The translations under genes were made by a program, and so were the position numbers. A DNA stretch of 64,000 bases from Xiphophorus maculatus (taxonomy: Eukaryota; Chordata; Actinopteri; Cyprinodontiformes; Poeciliidae), in contig NC_036447.1 of NCBI RefSeq assembly GCF_002775205.1, positions 4,762,501 to 4,826,500 on the forward strand, read 5' to 3'. Positions 1 through 13,300 of the stretch are shown in pieces. How positions within the stretch are numbered: position 1 is the stretch's first letter; every line of letters starts with the position of its first letter. The notes beneath the pieces are model-generated. The model saw only the letters and a list, made by a program, of their open reading frames with translations. It had not been told where the DNA came from and searched no databases.

Positions 1-359
1 TTTGAAGACTTGTTAGAGATACATTTAATTGACTTGAAATACTCAACAAAGTAGTTCAGAAAGAGATTAAATGATAGAGTGGTATTTTTCTGTATACAAG
101 TATGACTAAATTATCTACTCAAAATCATAAGATTAATGAGATCAGAAAAATAGTTCATGAAATAAAGAACTTCCTTAGATGTGAAAGAATGCATATTAGC
201 GATTTTATGCAAACAAATGCACAATTATACATCTGTACATTTTTAAAAAGCATAAGTGGCACCTCATGCACAGCCGAATGCAGCAAATGGTTTCTGAATA
301 GTATGTCAACAGGATAACTCTTGTCTTTTCCAGCAGTCATTGTAAACACAGAGCGGTAG

Positions 360-540
360 AACCAGCTCACCAAATGCTGTAACTCCACTTGGGTTGCTAA
401 GTGACGAGCCGGGCTTTGCTGGGGTTGCTAGGTAACGGCTTTGGCTTCACTGGGTTGCTAGGTGAGGGTCAGCCCCTGCTAATTTGCGATGTTACATTCT
501 GAAGGTTTTTGAAACAACTCATTTTCCAGATACCAAAAAA
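360..540 (-). repeat. Dispersed repeat with RFX X-box-like motifs, copy 1
   Basis: The reverse complement shares with sequences at 13670-13900 and 15340-15560 a block reading roughly GAAAATGAGYYRTTTCAAAAA, followed by GC-rich sequence with GTTACCTAGCAAC-type motifs. Here there are three motif-like blocks in a row at 393-405, 424-436 and 454-466. I do not recognise the family; a non-autonomous transposon is likely. Ends and target-site duplication were not determined. Confidence 0.6.
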
Positions 541-1259
541 TATTGATTTATTCCCCAAAAAATGGCTGTTTTTTCTTTATTAAGCACTTGGACTGTTTTT
601 AGAAGCTGTAGAGACCCAAGTGGGAGTGCAAGAATGTGCTTAATGTGAATTTCGCATTCTATTCTATTTAGTTTGATGTCTATTTTCTATGCTCATCCAG
701 AGCAAAAGTAAAATTTGAAAACTCAAGAGTTCCTCGTAAATTTATAAATTAGGCCCGCATTATTATGCTGGTGCCTCGAGATATTATTTCTAATACAGTA
801 CAGGACACATAGCACTGGAAAACAGATGTAACAACGCCATCTTGTGGTCAGAAGTGAAAGATTTGGTCTTAAAGTCAGTCCTTATCACCTTTTTCTTCCC
901 ATTTTGCTAATTCTGCAAAAAAATAAACTCTCTCTCTTTTCCTTGGTTGGCTTGTAACATAATTCCATATTGTTTTCCACATACAATCTGCATATAAAAT
1001 GTTATACTTGTTAGATGTGTTCAGGGTGGGAGTACCAAATTTAAATTGAGGAAGAATTTAGAAGCAGAATTCAGTTTCTATGCTCCTCTAATCTGGATCA
1101 AACTTCCAGAAAACTGCAAAAATCTTTAAACACTGTTCATTTAAATCAAGGTCCTTTCCAATTTGGATCAGGCAACAGGACAACAATCTCAAATGTAGTA
1201 ACAAATCTGTAGAAATGTGACTGAAAGAGAAAGTAGTGCCACGGTGTAGTCAAAGTAAG

Positions 1260-1535
1260 AGAGCTGTGCACCACCACTAGGCACATTGGCTAATTCCGTT
1301 CTGGGGATGACTGTGGAGATGAAGATGCAAAGAAGGATTTTACATAAAGTCAAGAAAATGCTGGACAATCCTGACCTTCCTTTTCATGAGACTATCTTGC
1401 AAAAACACAGTCTTGTCAGAAGCTTCATCAAATTTGCTGCAATAAAGACCACTACCGGAAATTTGAGTTAATGAGTTACAACATTTAATTTCCCTTCATG
1501 ACAAATAAAGTATTCCTTAATTGAATTGAACATTT
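1260..1535 (+). mobile_element. Degraded LINE 3' end
   Basis: A short open stretch (1286-1471) followed by a tail reading AATAAAGTATTCCTTAATTG and AATTGAA resembles the C-terminal coding end and 3' tail of L2/CR1/Rex1-type LINEs of fish. The coding part is short and has no reverse transcriptase core. The assignment rests on general resemblance of the tail and is uncertain as to clade. Confidence 0.4.
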
Positions 1536-1772
1536 GTAGCTAAATATATTGCAAGAATAAAATTGAGCAATTATTCTTTTTTTTCCAAACACACCCCAGG
1601 TTTAAACTTTTAAAATTAAAACCACACCCAATCTTGAGAAAATGTGCATTTTCAGAATACAATATCCTTTACTTGGTTATTTGTCTGGAAGGAGAATTGC
1701 ATTAGAAAACATTGTGAAAAAGAAAATCTTTTTCAAACAGTCAAGGAAACAGATTTTATCACCGTTAGTCCT

Positions 1773-4700
1773 TCATTTCGTAGAAACTCGATGTCTCTTT
1801 TTTGTCTTATTTTTCTTCTTTAAAACTTTCCTATTTTTCTTGTTTGGATTTGCCATCTCTCCTTTAAAAGACGAGAGGTTACTTGGTTTGGGTTTGAAAT
1901 TTGCTTGACCGGGTTTCTGGGCCCCTCCTGAACCTTTCACAGCATTCTGCCTGGACTTCCTCAGGGATCCTTTGCTGTTGGTTTTATTCGTCTGCTTTTC
2001 CTTTTTCACTGATCTCTTCACACGGATGGACCTGCTTTCCAGCTTTGAGCCATCCAGTGCTAGCGCCACCTCTACCGAGTCGGCACTCTGCGACAGGGAC
2101 AAACAAAAAATATATTTTTTAATGTTTTCATCGTAAAAACAATACAAATCTTAATTAATAATTAGTAATTTTAGGAAATTCTAAAGACAGCATCCTAATT
2201 GTTGCATTATGTTCAACGCACCTCAAATAGGACATATCCGAATCCTTTCCCAAGTCCGGAGTTTGGGTCTCGCACTAGTCGCACTGCCTCGACTTTTCCA
2301 CACTCCTCAAAATGCTGTCGAAATGCCAACTCCTTGATATCTACAAATATCCAACAGATCAGTATCATGCATATCACATTATATCATGAGCTTTGTTTTG
2401 GCACACCATATTACCAAATGCCAGGTTTCCAACAAAAACAGAGCGCTTGTGATCATGCTGCAAGAATAAAAGGATTTTTTAGCAACAGGACTGCAGAGTG
2501 CACAGGTGAGTTTAATCTTGGAAAGTCTTACTGATGACTTGTCAGTCACTCTGTCCACTCGGATGTGAAAGCCTTTCTCAATCTCCATGCCGTTCCTGAG
2601 AGGACAAAGCCAATCATCATTTATGTGCTTGTTTACCGTTTCTCTTGTAAGTTTATTATTAGTTTGGCAGCACTGTTAATCTTCTCACCTCTCCAGAGCA
2701 TTAATAACTCCCTCTTCATTTTTAAACACCACATAAGCATTTATGCTTTGCTTCTTGGGATGAACTTGGCGTCTGTAAATGTAAAAAAGAAAAATCTATA
2801 TTGAAAAGTGTAACAAAGAAAGAAGAGGTTCTGTGAATCTACTATAAGTACTAATTCCCTTATGCATCAAGACTATAGTGAGATGGCAATGAGTTTATAG
2901 AAGAGTTAAAAAAAAGACAGATTAGTTAGTCAGCCAAACTGTACGCTTGGTGATATTAGCATTTACATAAAACCATTAACACTGAAAAAGTTTGTGATGT
3001 TAGAAATGCTGTATTAGAAAACATAGACAAACACTTTTTTTAAAATTTATACTAATGCAGTTCTATGTTGTTAGTTAGACTGCTGAATAAGAATCTGACA
3101 CATGAATGAATTACATTTAACCAGCTGTTGGCACACCGCTAACTAAAAAGTCTAACTCTAAAGTACTAATCATAGACATTAGTTCTGCTAATGCTAAGGC
3201 ACTACAATAACATCGTATTTAGTAGAGCTAATGCTAAAGTGCTAATGTCAATTCAAGTGAGTGTGATGGACATTGAGGACTCGGGATTTTATTTCAAGAG
3301 AAGTCCAGACCACAACTGTGGAAATGTCACAAAATTGCCAGCATATTGTCCAGCTTATTTCTCTTCACATACCGATTCAGTTCTATGCAATAAGGCGAGT
3401 TACTACGTGTTTCTGTTACCGCTGTCACACATTGCCTCCTCCTTGCTCCAATACAGTGCACAGTGTTTGTCTTGGAGCGGGAGAAGATGTCTGTCTAATT
3501 GTCGGTAATAAGTGAAAAGCATCAGTGACCAATAAATACAGTATATAGAGAATGAATAGAGAACATTGTCAAGTTTTTCTTCTTTAGGAATATTCTGTCA
3601 AATATTTAGACATATTCAAGATTTTTAAGTACTTCTTTAATAACTACTAAATGTATTTTGTTTGTAATAATGATCTTTACATTGATTACAGTATTCAACC
3701 ATTCGGCAGACAGATCAAAAAGAAAGCAGCGATGCACTGATTGCAATTTTCTAGTCTGTGTGGGCTTCATTTTCAAATTTTTGTCATTTATGTTTCCTCC
3801 CTCTCTCTGGGTTAGTCTTTCAGTCATATACTTTTCTTTCTGAACCTGTTGTACTGTTGTATGTGGGTCATGGAAAATTGTACTGAAGGTCAAGGAGAGT
3901 TATGGAAAAGTCATGGAATACCAATGCGAACCCTGCTGTAAAGTTTTTCTAGAGCTGTAATGTCAACATATTTGAGTCAAACACTTACTTAATAGTTGCT
4001 TCTTTACGAGACATTGAGGGATCCTCTCTAACCTAAAGTGAAGAAAGAGTAAAATATGATTAAAGATTATTTAGGTAATTAAATAAATGAGAATTTCACT
4101 GAGTGTTACAATTGTGAATCTGATCTTTTTTTCTTTTTTTTACCACAGAGCGAAACCGAGCAGATTCAATCGGTCCTTTATCTTTGAAGAGTCCTTGCAG
4201 AGTCTAAAGAAAGTAAAAAAATAACCAAATGATTACACATTAGCTCCTTCATAAAACAATAAGAACAATCTTAATAAATAATACAGAACTTTGCCTTGCA
4301 TTTTATCAACCTAAGATCACAAGAATTGGTTTAATGTGGGGTCAGTCTCCAAAACAGAAATAGAGGGAAGCACAGGGATAAATACTATTCCCAAGGATAC
4401 ACAATATATCAGTATCTGGTTTTTTTTTCATATCGATATCGGTCCGATAAGTAAAATTGGGCCAATATTAACAACAGATGATCATTTCCATCCATTCTTA
4501 GAGTAATGTAGGGAACATTATTTTTGTAAATTGGTGTACATCATGTGCTTTCTAAAGAAATTGTAAGGCTTTAGACTTTCTAATTGTCTAAAGCCTGACC
4601 ATTGTTCCTGGTCAAACCGAGGAAGAATGATCAAGTCATTTGATGCTTAAACTGTGAGTGACTGCTACCTTCATTGTGCAGCTGATTGGTAGGTTGCCAA

Positions 4701-6546
4701 CAAACACGGTCCTTTTCATCTTTAAGGCTTCCTCTTGTTTATTGGCTTTCTGTTTCTGTCGCTTCATCACCCAGTACTCTGCACTGTTTTCACCAGTAAT
4801 CTCTGATGCTTTCCTCTTTTTCCTCATTGAACTCTTTTGCACATCCTCGTCTGTGTCTGCTGTTAATAAACTGCTCTCCCTAAAACCAATGCAGATGAAC
4901 AAGAGAGAGAAAAGACAAAAGGTTGTGCTTTTATTTATTTTTTTGATAAGATCGTTTAGAACAATGTGATGGTAAGAAGGAAGATTCGAACAATAAAATA
5001 TGCATTTGAAGGAATGATTCGTAAACTTCTCACCTGTTCAGCAGTTGCTGCTCAGCCACTGACGTCTTCCTGAAGGATTTGTTCTTCATCTGCTTGACCT
5101 TCACTTCTAAGCCATCTTTCTGCTGCTCATTTCTTTCTGCAGTCTTTTGAATACGCTTCTACAGTAAAGAAAAGAAAAGAAAAATATGAAATGCCAAGAC
5201 TGCAAACAAGTTATAGTCTCATTTATAATAATGTATTTTATTTGTTAGCACCTTTCAAAACACCCAAAGACCCCTTCCAAGAAAAAAACAATACGAAATA
5301 TAAAAAATTAAAACATATGAAGGAGGGGAAAAAATGATTACAATGAATAGGCCAACTAAATAATCCTAATCAACTAATAACACCTAAAGCAGTCAGTAGA
5401 AAAGCCTCTTGTAAATTTCGGTTTTCTTAAAAGTTGTGACTCCATGTTGGTATGGTGTTACAAATCAAGCCTGCATTACATCTTATGCTCACTTTTAATT
5501 AACTGAAGTTCTTTCGTAACAGAACCTTTGAGCTCTGAAAACCAGATTGTGGTTTGGAGTTCTTGTTGTTCCTAGCAGATATTCAAGTTTAAGAAACATG
5601 TTAATGGCCAATACAAACAAGAAACGTGCTGAAAGCTGAACTGAATTATGTTTTCCAGGAGCAAGATTTTATTTCTATTTACATGCTCGACCTGTGGTCA
5701 AGTTTACATACTCTAAAACGCTAAGTAAATGTCTAACACAGAAAAAACAAACCTATGTAGCACAGACACATTCAGGAAGCTAAGTCGTACTTAAAGGCTT
5801 GAGAGGCTGGACTGAAAGACAGCAAAACAGCACTAATTGTAATAGGACATAATCAAGATAATCCATAGTCTGCAAATGGCAAGGGTAAGATCCTGTGGGA
5901 CTTCCAGGTCTAAACTGATAGACAGATGAGGACCAATCAACAAGATACCCTGGACAAGTCACAAGAGCACCAGATTTGTGAACATTTAAGTTACCCGAAT
6001 AACTTGGAGGTATTCAATCATCGGGTTGGAAAACACATGATTAAGAGGCAGTTGGTTAATTCTGGGGTTATAATCCCATCATTAAAAAAGCAAACTGTTA
6101 TATAGACTGTGCAGTTTGAAAACATCTAAGACTCAAAACGTGTAAAAATGTCCACCTTTAACATCCTGCTTTTTAAGGGAAATCAAGGCGAACAAAAGTG
6201 GTGCTTACCTTGGGGACAGGCTGAAACAGAGATTCTGACGCTGGTAACGGAGTCGTGAATAATGCTGACAATGACCCAGACGGTTCAGAGCTCTGTTGGA
6301 ACAAACTGCCTGATACCTGGCCGACAGCATATGCAGATAACTCTTGACCGAGCAGCATTTTTTCTCTGCAGAAACAAACATAAGAATGAAAAAGATGCAA
6401 AAGTAGAACAATAAATCCATAATAATGTCAGACTGTTATGGGCGTTTCAACTGTTTTAGTGCGTGGTTTCTCTGTCCTGTATTCACGTGCCAATAGCAAG
6501 GAGGTTGTCGCAAGTAAACAAACCTGTGGTGAACTTTTTTCTTCAT
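1773..6546 (-). CDS. rbm34: RNA-binding protein 34, 11 coding exons, 410 aa
   Basis: Nucleolar-type RNA-binding protein with two RRM domains; the human orthologue has about 430 residues. Coding exons in transcript order: 6546-6524, 6365-6209, 5158-5034, 4879-4669, 4203-4144, 4032-3989, 2772-2689, 2595-2532, 2445-2415, 2340-2222 and 2087-1773. All phases agree and all introns are GT-AG, giving 411 codons including the stop. RRM1 begins at about residue 158 (RNP2-like VFVGNLP, 160-166). RRM2 begins at about residue 258 (SVFVGNL), with RNP1-like GKGFGYVLF at about 297-305. The last 80 residues are a Lys/Arg-rich tail, as in RBM34. The first coding exon holds only seven codons plus two bases. It was chosen because it splices in frame to the next exon and has no upstream in-frame ATG in the stretch checked; the internal Met at 6358 is the alternative start. 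The gene is head-to-head with tbce. Confidence 0.95.
2930..3260. repeat. Diverged GCTAATGCTAA-type tandem repeat in rbm34 intron
   Basis: Within the intron between 2773 and 3988 the motif GCTAATGCTAA and variants (CTAACTCTAAAG, CTAATGCTAAAG) recur irregularly. It is a decayed short tandem repeat with no coding potential. Confidence 0.5.
4380..4520. mobile_element. Possible hAT-type terminal fragment in rbm34 intron
   Basis: The run containing ATATCGATATCGGTCCGATA resembles the end region of hAT-like non-autonomous elements of fish, which often carry 'atatcggccgatatcgg' sequence. Only one end is visible. Low confidence. Confidence 0.25.
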
Positions 6547-7339
6547 GGCTTCTTCTGGATCCCCGCCGTCCAATCTTATGTCTTTATCTCTGCTTAAATA
6601 ATGTATTATTTACAGTCGCATGTAGACTTTTTGAACACACAACACAACAACACGTTCCGTTTATAGCCCGAGCACTGTTCTACCTAGAATTGTGTCCCCG
6701 ACGGAAAACTGTAAGGAAGATACAAAGGTACCAACTAATAAATGACCGGAATTAAACTATAAGCGGGATATTTTGGATTTAGCTAAAGGGAATATATTTA
6801 TGACGACTAGAAATATTTTTTTATTTACTCACTTGGTATTTTTATTTCTTTAAATGAAAAATATTTGAGGTGGAAACGAGTACGCCTTTGAAATGTGTCA
6901 CTTCCGGTAAGCCTACAGTCTACGTACCTTTTTCTCTCTTCTCTCTCTCACTTAAAGTTACATAAATTATATTTAACCGCTTAGAGAAAACATATCCCGT
7001 ATTATTTAAGTCATAAAAGTTTCTGTCACTGTCCAAATGCCAAAAGAGTTCACGTATTTACAATATCGAGCACAAGCAAGGTTATACGTAAGGTTAAACA
7101 GCAGGTGGCGGTAATGCGTCTTTGCAAACCGTCAAAAGACACCAGAAGAAAAATTTTTAGCTTGTCAAGCTGTCATGTTTCTCAACTCAGCCCAGATCCG
7201 CTTCTAGATTTGGACTCTAATGCTAAAAGTTTCACTTGTGAATCCCTGAAGGTATTTAAGGCTGGAAAGTACCACATACATAAAGCGCGATCTATAGCAA
7301 TTGCAGTTTTAGTGTTTTCTGTCTTCTGTGGTCGGCTTA
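6547..7339. promoter_or_regulatory. Head-to-head intergenic region of rbm34 and tbce
   Basis: The 793 bases between the two start codons must contain both 5' untranslated regions and both core promoters. No TATA box is obvious at a suitable place. An ETS-like CTTCCGG lies near 6902. A motif AGGTGGCGGTAATGC (about 7104-7118), followed by a partly inverted GCAAACCGTCA, also occurs at about 19050 in a different context. A shared bidirectional promoter is inferred from arrangement only. Confidence 0.5.
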
Positions 7340-10300
7340 ATGAGAACCGATCAGTCCGAACGGGATGAGATGCCGCTGGACCCCGTGGGTAGGCGGATCT
7401 CCTGCGGAAAGGAACGGGCCACGGTCCGCTACGTTGGGCATGTATCACCATATGAAGGTGAAAAAACACAATTATTCTCATTTCTGAGTTGTTCTGGTAG
7501 CGAATTCAGATTCTCATAATTTTTGCTACCTAATAATTTGCTCGGTTTTACATCCTGATGATAACTTCAGTAGCACAAATATAAAGATCGATCCTGAAAT
7601 GGGACAAATTCAGCCTAGGCAATCGGACTGTTTTGTTGTACTTAAAAAAAACCAAAAAAAAACCTGATGTACAGAAGATTTAATAACCAATTCTTCATTG
7701 TTTGTTGTTTAGCATTTCCTTCAGGTCAGGGTTTGTTATTGTTATATTACCTATCTGTTCTGATGGGAATCATGTTGTCCAAACAGACAGTGATGCCGTT
7801 TCCATGTGGTTGGCAAAATGCATCCCAGTCTGTGGCTTCAAATCAACCTAGCAAGGTTTCTTCACCTTCCTGTGACCATCTTGTCACAGCTCTTGTTTTA
7901 ATCGCAGGTTTCCTCTCTGACGGGTTTAAAACAAGATAATAATCTGATTTGCCAAGAGGTTGTCTTGCTTTAGAGATGCATAAATGCATAAATTCTTGAT
8001 ATTTAACAAAGCTAGTGTCCTATTTTCTGTGGTGGAGCAGCTAAAAATGGTTGAAATGTTGGAAGTGTAGCAGAGAGAGAGGCAAAATCACCAGATATTG
8101 CCACAAACACATCAACAATATCTGTCTGTAGCTCAGGAACAGCTAATTTGATGATCCCACAGACAGTGTTGGTTACAGATGGAGGTGAAACTTATTTTGG
8201 TGATTTGTTGAGAGTAGTTTAAATCTTATATCTTAAATCCAGATGAAAAATAGTCATGCGTTCATTTGTGTGGTAAAGTTTAAGCACAAAAGTGCAAATT
8301 ACATCAAATTTATAGCCATGACAGTGCAAAACTTATTTTTGTTTTAAGGGTGCACAATTAGGCAACCAAGTATCCAACTTTTACACGTTTTTAAAATGCA
8401 GAAAATACATCTGTAACTATTTATTTTACAAAATTTCAACCATTTAAGACCTGTTTTAAATCCATCACCATAAATTCAAGTAGTCACTTTATTGCACATT
8501 CTTTCTATGGCTTATATTTTTGATTCAGTTTTCCTTATTAAATACAACACAGCATTAAAAGGCTTTTGAGACATTAGAATGTTTCTATAGTTTCTATCTA
8601 TGCTAAACTAAGTCAGTTTAGCATAGATATATTTATTTTTGTTGTAGTTCTGAAACTTTTATAAAAGCCAACATATGGTGCTGAGGTAGATATTAACTTT
8701 TTACCTGCATAATCGTTGTTTTTAGGCCTGTGGCTTGGTGTGGAGTGGGATAACCCAGAGAGAGGAAAACATGACGGCAGCCATGAAGGAGTGCGGTATT
8801 TTACATGCAGGTAATCTCTGACTGTTTATTTCAATTTTATCATTGTTGTTTTGTTTACTATCAGTGATTGTAAGTGATGGAAATTTGGCCCTGGCAGTAT
8901 AATTTCTGCTTGTAAGTCAAGGAAATAAACTTTTTACAGTGGGACTTAGACAACCTTTTGCATTCAGCTTTTATTACGACTTTATTCTTGTATTATTTCA
9001 ACTTTATTGTTGTGCGACTTTATATTATGACTTTGTTCACTGATTTTTTTTCTTAGTCTCCATCACATGTAAGTGAATAATTAAAAAGATGAATACTGTT
9101 TTCTTCTCTTAGAAATCCTAAAGGAGGATCCTTTGTTCGTCCGCAGAAAGTGAGTTTTGGAGTGGACTTCCTCACTGCTGTTTATTTGACCTATCAGACA
9201 AACGCAGAGGAGGTGCTGAACGAGGAGATCTTTATTTCCTCCAAGAAGCTCGAATGGTTTGTTGTTGAGGAGAAAAGGTACGACAGTTGTATTTGCAGGA
9301 TTTTCACTAAGTTGTGCTTGTTTTATGTGATTATTCAGCTGCTTTGCTTCATGTTTTCGGGTTTTGTTAGACTAGGGCAAACGAAGCTCAGACAAAAGAA
9401 TAAGAAAAAGTTGCACAATATTTTTGCCGACCACTTAAAAAATTGGAATTGGATTGGACAAACATATCAACAAATCTTTAGTAATCTTCCTTCTAAGTAC
9501 CTTATTATTCATTTTGATATTAACTGCCCTGGTATCTGATTTGTGTAAAAACATCTGCCAAATGCAGATACACATCAACATAAACATGTTTTTTGTTATT
9601 ACAGGTTTGAGAATCTTCCATCAGTTGTATTGAACCATAGCGATGTCAATGGACCCGGGGCGGCCGGAGAAATCAGGAAAACAACACCCAGTATCCTGTT
9701 CTTACCAACCTAACAACTACAGATGTAAATTTTGGCTGAAATATTGATTGGAATATTATACTTCAGCTTTATTTATTCAGTTCAATTTGAAAATACTTTA
9801 TTCATCCCAAAGGACAGTTGAATGTTGTCGCAACTTTTGTCATCCAAGTATCTTCAAAGAGTCGTCTTGGATGGTAATGCCTTGACTGAAGGCAGTACCA
9901 TGACTGTTATGAAATGCTAACAGCTCAATTTCTGGGCAGCAAAGATGATATTTCACAGTAACGTCCTGAATGACATCATCAGTTGTTGCTGCTAATCCAC
10001 CTCATTTGCTTTTGCTGCTCCGATTTAAATCTCTGTCTGGTCAGAAAGCCAATAAGAAAGGTGAAGAAAACAACAGAAAAAAACACTATGTACAGGTTAT
10101 GACCTGACTGAAACTAGTGTCTCAGTCAGGTCTTGGCTGTGCTACCTGTGATTATCGGAGTAGTTGGAGGCCTTAACAGCCCACTTCAGATGTTCAGTGG
10201 TTGGACCTCTCTGGGTCTCTATTGTCCACATGGAAAGATGTGGCTGCCATCACAGAGCAGCTGGACAAACTGGAAGGCCTGCAGCTCAGGTAAAACCTCC

Positions 10301-13300
10301 TCCAGAAAGTCTGTGTTTTAACAGCTGCATTCTGTTTTAACTGACTTAAAACTCTTTTAATTCTATTAGTGTCAACAGAATTAGCTTGACCTCTGACCCC
10401 TGGGCTCACCGTCAGGCGTTCAGCAACCTCAAACTCCTTGCCCTCAACAATTGTGACTTCACCTGGCTGCAGGTAAGCAATTCCTAAAAACACAACAGGT
10501 TTATAGTTCTTGAAATTTTTTCAAATTTCTTTTAGGTGGTTTTAGGGTTTGGAAAGTGCTCGATTTCCTTATAAAAATCCTTTAAAGTGTTTGATATTCA
10601 AACTGCACAGTTTTATAATAAATTGCAATCTAACAGTTGATTTAAAAAATTAAATTTCGAAAACATTTACAAATTTTTTTCTCCACTGTTTGAAGTTAAA
10701 TCAGTCTAAACTTTTGTTTTAGATTAGCTAGAATCAGTGTGGATAAAGTGAAAAGGAGATCTGGGAAATCCTTGCTTAATACTTTCTTTAATTAAAAATG
10801 GTAGTTTACCAGGCAGAGGAAAGATTTTTAAAACATTTTAATTGTGCTTATGAACGTTTTTTTCTCCAAAGGCCAAATAACACTTGAAATTTCTGTGGTC
10901 AGATGCTGGAGTGCGCCCCCATGTGGCCTCAGCTGGAGGATCTGTCTTTAGAAAATAACAACATAAGAGAACTACAGAGGTAAGATTCCCATCATCCATT
11001 TTCAATTTTGCAGTATCTTTTTCCTCTCATATCACTTTGAAACTTATGAAAGTATCTTCCCTGAAGGCCAGAGGGCATCCTGCAAACACTGAAGAGTCTC
11101 AATCTGTCTTGTAATCCTTTGATGCAAGAAAGCGTGTCCAGGTTATCCTCTCTGCCCAGGTATAGTCAGGAGGAAGTTTAATAGTTTTCATTTTTAAGTT
11201 GTAAAATATTAACTGATTTACTAGAATTTAATAACACCATGGAGTAAAAAAATCACATCTTCTTTTATTTCTACACTTTCATTTGTTAGGACATAATAAT
11301 ATGGATTATTTTCATGTTCTACAAAGATTTAAAGCTTACAAAAACACAATAAAGGTTTCACAGTCTTTATTTATTAGACAAAAATGAAAACAACATAAAA
11401 TACTGCATGTGAAAAACTAAATCTGTGATTTAATACCTGGCTTAAATACTTACATTTTTATCAATAAGAATGATCTTTCTAAAATAACTCTGTTTTCTTT
11501 TACATTGGAGACTGGAGTGGCTTAACCTTTCTAACACCAAACTGTCAATTATTCAACTTGAAGATGCAACTCAAGGTGTGTTGACAAATTTTCTGTTATT
11601 TATAATGTGACATGCACATTTAAATATTTATATGAATATATACACAGTTGAAACCAGAAGTTTCCATACATATTTATCTGACTGTCAGAATTTAAATAGA
11701 CCACATTTATCTTCTTTTAGGTGAGTTAGAATTACAAAAATTTGCTATGTGTGACAAAGTCAGATTTATATATTTGTTTTCTCGATCAGAATGAATACTG
11801 TCTCTTTAAACGAGTGAAAGCCCAGATTGTGATGTCATGGCTTTGGAGGCGCCTGATAGGTTAACTGAGACATTTGAGTTAATTGGATGTATTTTAACAC
11901 CACATATAGAACTAACTGCTTATGTAGAAATATTGAAACTTCTGGAAGGAAACCCAGAAAGTTTGATCCAGGTCAGACATTTCAGAGACAAAGCTACAAA
12001 ATACTGAGGAAAATATGTGTAAATTTCTGATTCTGGAAACATTAATAAATACATCTAAAATAAAATTGTGGCATTTAGCAAATAGAAGTAATTTCAGATG
12101 ATTCTAATGGACCTAAATTGAGGGAAGTTTGGTCTGATTTACTGAGAAGAAAAGGTGTACAAGTCTTTTTATTTGGTGGATTTGTCAATCACTGAGTGCA
12201 TTTTGTGTTTAAACTCCATAATTCTAAAGTCGTTAATATTTTTTCTCTGTAGCTACTAGTACAGACATCTTTCCCGCTCTGATGAATCTCAATCTGGACC
12301 ACAACAACATCTCTGAGGTCAGGCTGTGTTACAGCTTGAAATTATTCCATTTTGTTTTTCCTTTCAATTATACAGACCCCCATAGGGGACATAAAAAAAT
12401 CTTTTGCATTCCCTCGCAAAAGTATTGCGTTCCCTCACAATTTGCAAATATACCGTGCTCTGTTTTGCATAGAGTCACAAATGTCAATTGAAAATTGCAC
12501 ATTTAAAGAGCCTCTGAAAACGTGTTTATATATTCTTAACTCTTTGGTGTAAAAAACTGAAAATCGATTTATTCACTGCAGTTTATGTTTGTTTGTGTAA
12601 GGTGGAGATGGAACTGCACATGAAAACGGCCCTTTATTAACCATTCCGACTATCAACACAAAAAAGACGCAATCAAAACTGTCAGATGACTTTATTACTC
12701 AGTGAAAATAACTCAGAAATAGTCCAAATAGTTTGGATGTGTTTCTTCTTTCTTTCCTTCTTATAGAAAGTTTCTGTTTATGTCTTAAAAGGGATGGAAA
12801 GCACGTTAGGCTGTTTTGCTTTTACTTTTGTGGTGCACTTCAATCCTAAGGAAAAAGATATAAAACCTTAGATATCTCACAAAAGAGATGTTGACATACA
12901 TGGAAAACCCCTATATTAGAGCAGAAACACTTTCAGTGTTCAATTAAGAACACTGAAAGTGAACTGACCAGTACATTATTGTATTCCCAATGAATATTAC
13001 TGCGATTGAACACAAAATAATTTTTTCCCATGTCCCCTAGGAGGCTCTGTACAATCATAAGCACTAATTATGCTGGCAACAAGTTTTCGTTTCGCTTGAA
13101 CAGGCTCTCTCTGTCTTTTCTTCCAGTGGAGTATGGTTAATGAGCTTGCCAAACTTCCCTGCCTCGTTAAATTATCATGTCGTGACAACAAACTGGTGAG
13201 CAGCGATGGAAACCCAAAAACTGTCAATCAAATGATTATTGCCAAACTTGGACATCTGCTCTACCTGAACAACAGTGAGGTATGTGTGCGTGTTTTCCAT

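Larger units (their letters stand above)
1..1772. other. Intergenic region left of rbm34
   Basis: No gene with splice structure or conserved coding sequence is visible. The stretch holds one copy of a dispersed repeat with X-box-like motifs (about 360-540), a degraded LINE 3' end (about 1260-1535), and AT-rich sequence. The 3' untranslated region of rbm34, on the minus strand, must lie just left of 1773, but I could not settle its polyadenylation signal. Short open frames here are not supported as genes. Confidence 0.6.

Noticed and set aside
1773-2147. Last rbm34 exon read back to the upstream Met at 2147
   Set aside because: The first 20 residues of that frame lie in intron; the acceptor at 2088-2089 joins the RRM2 exon in phase.
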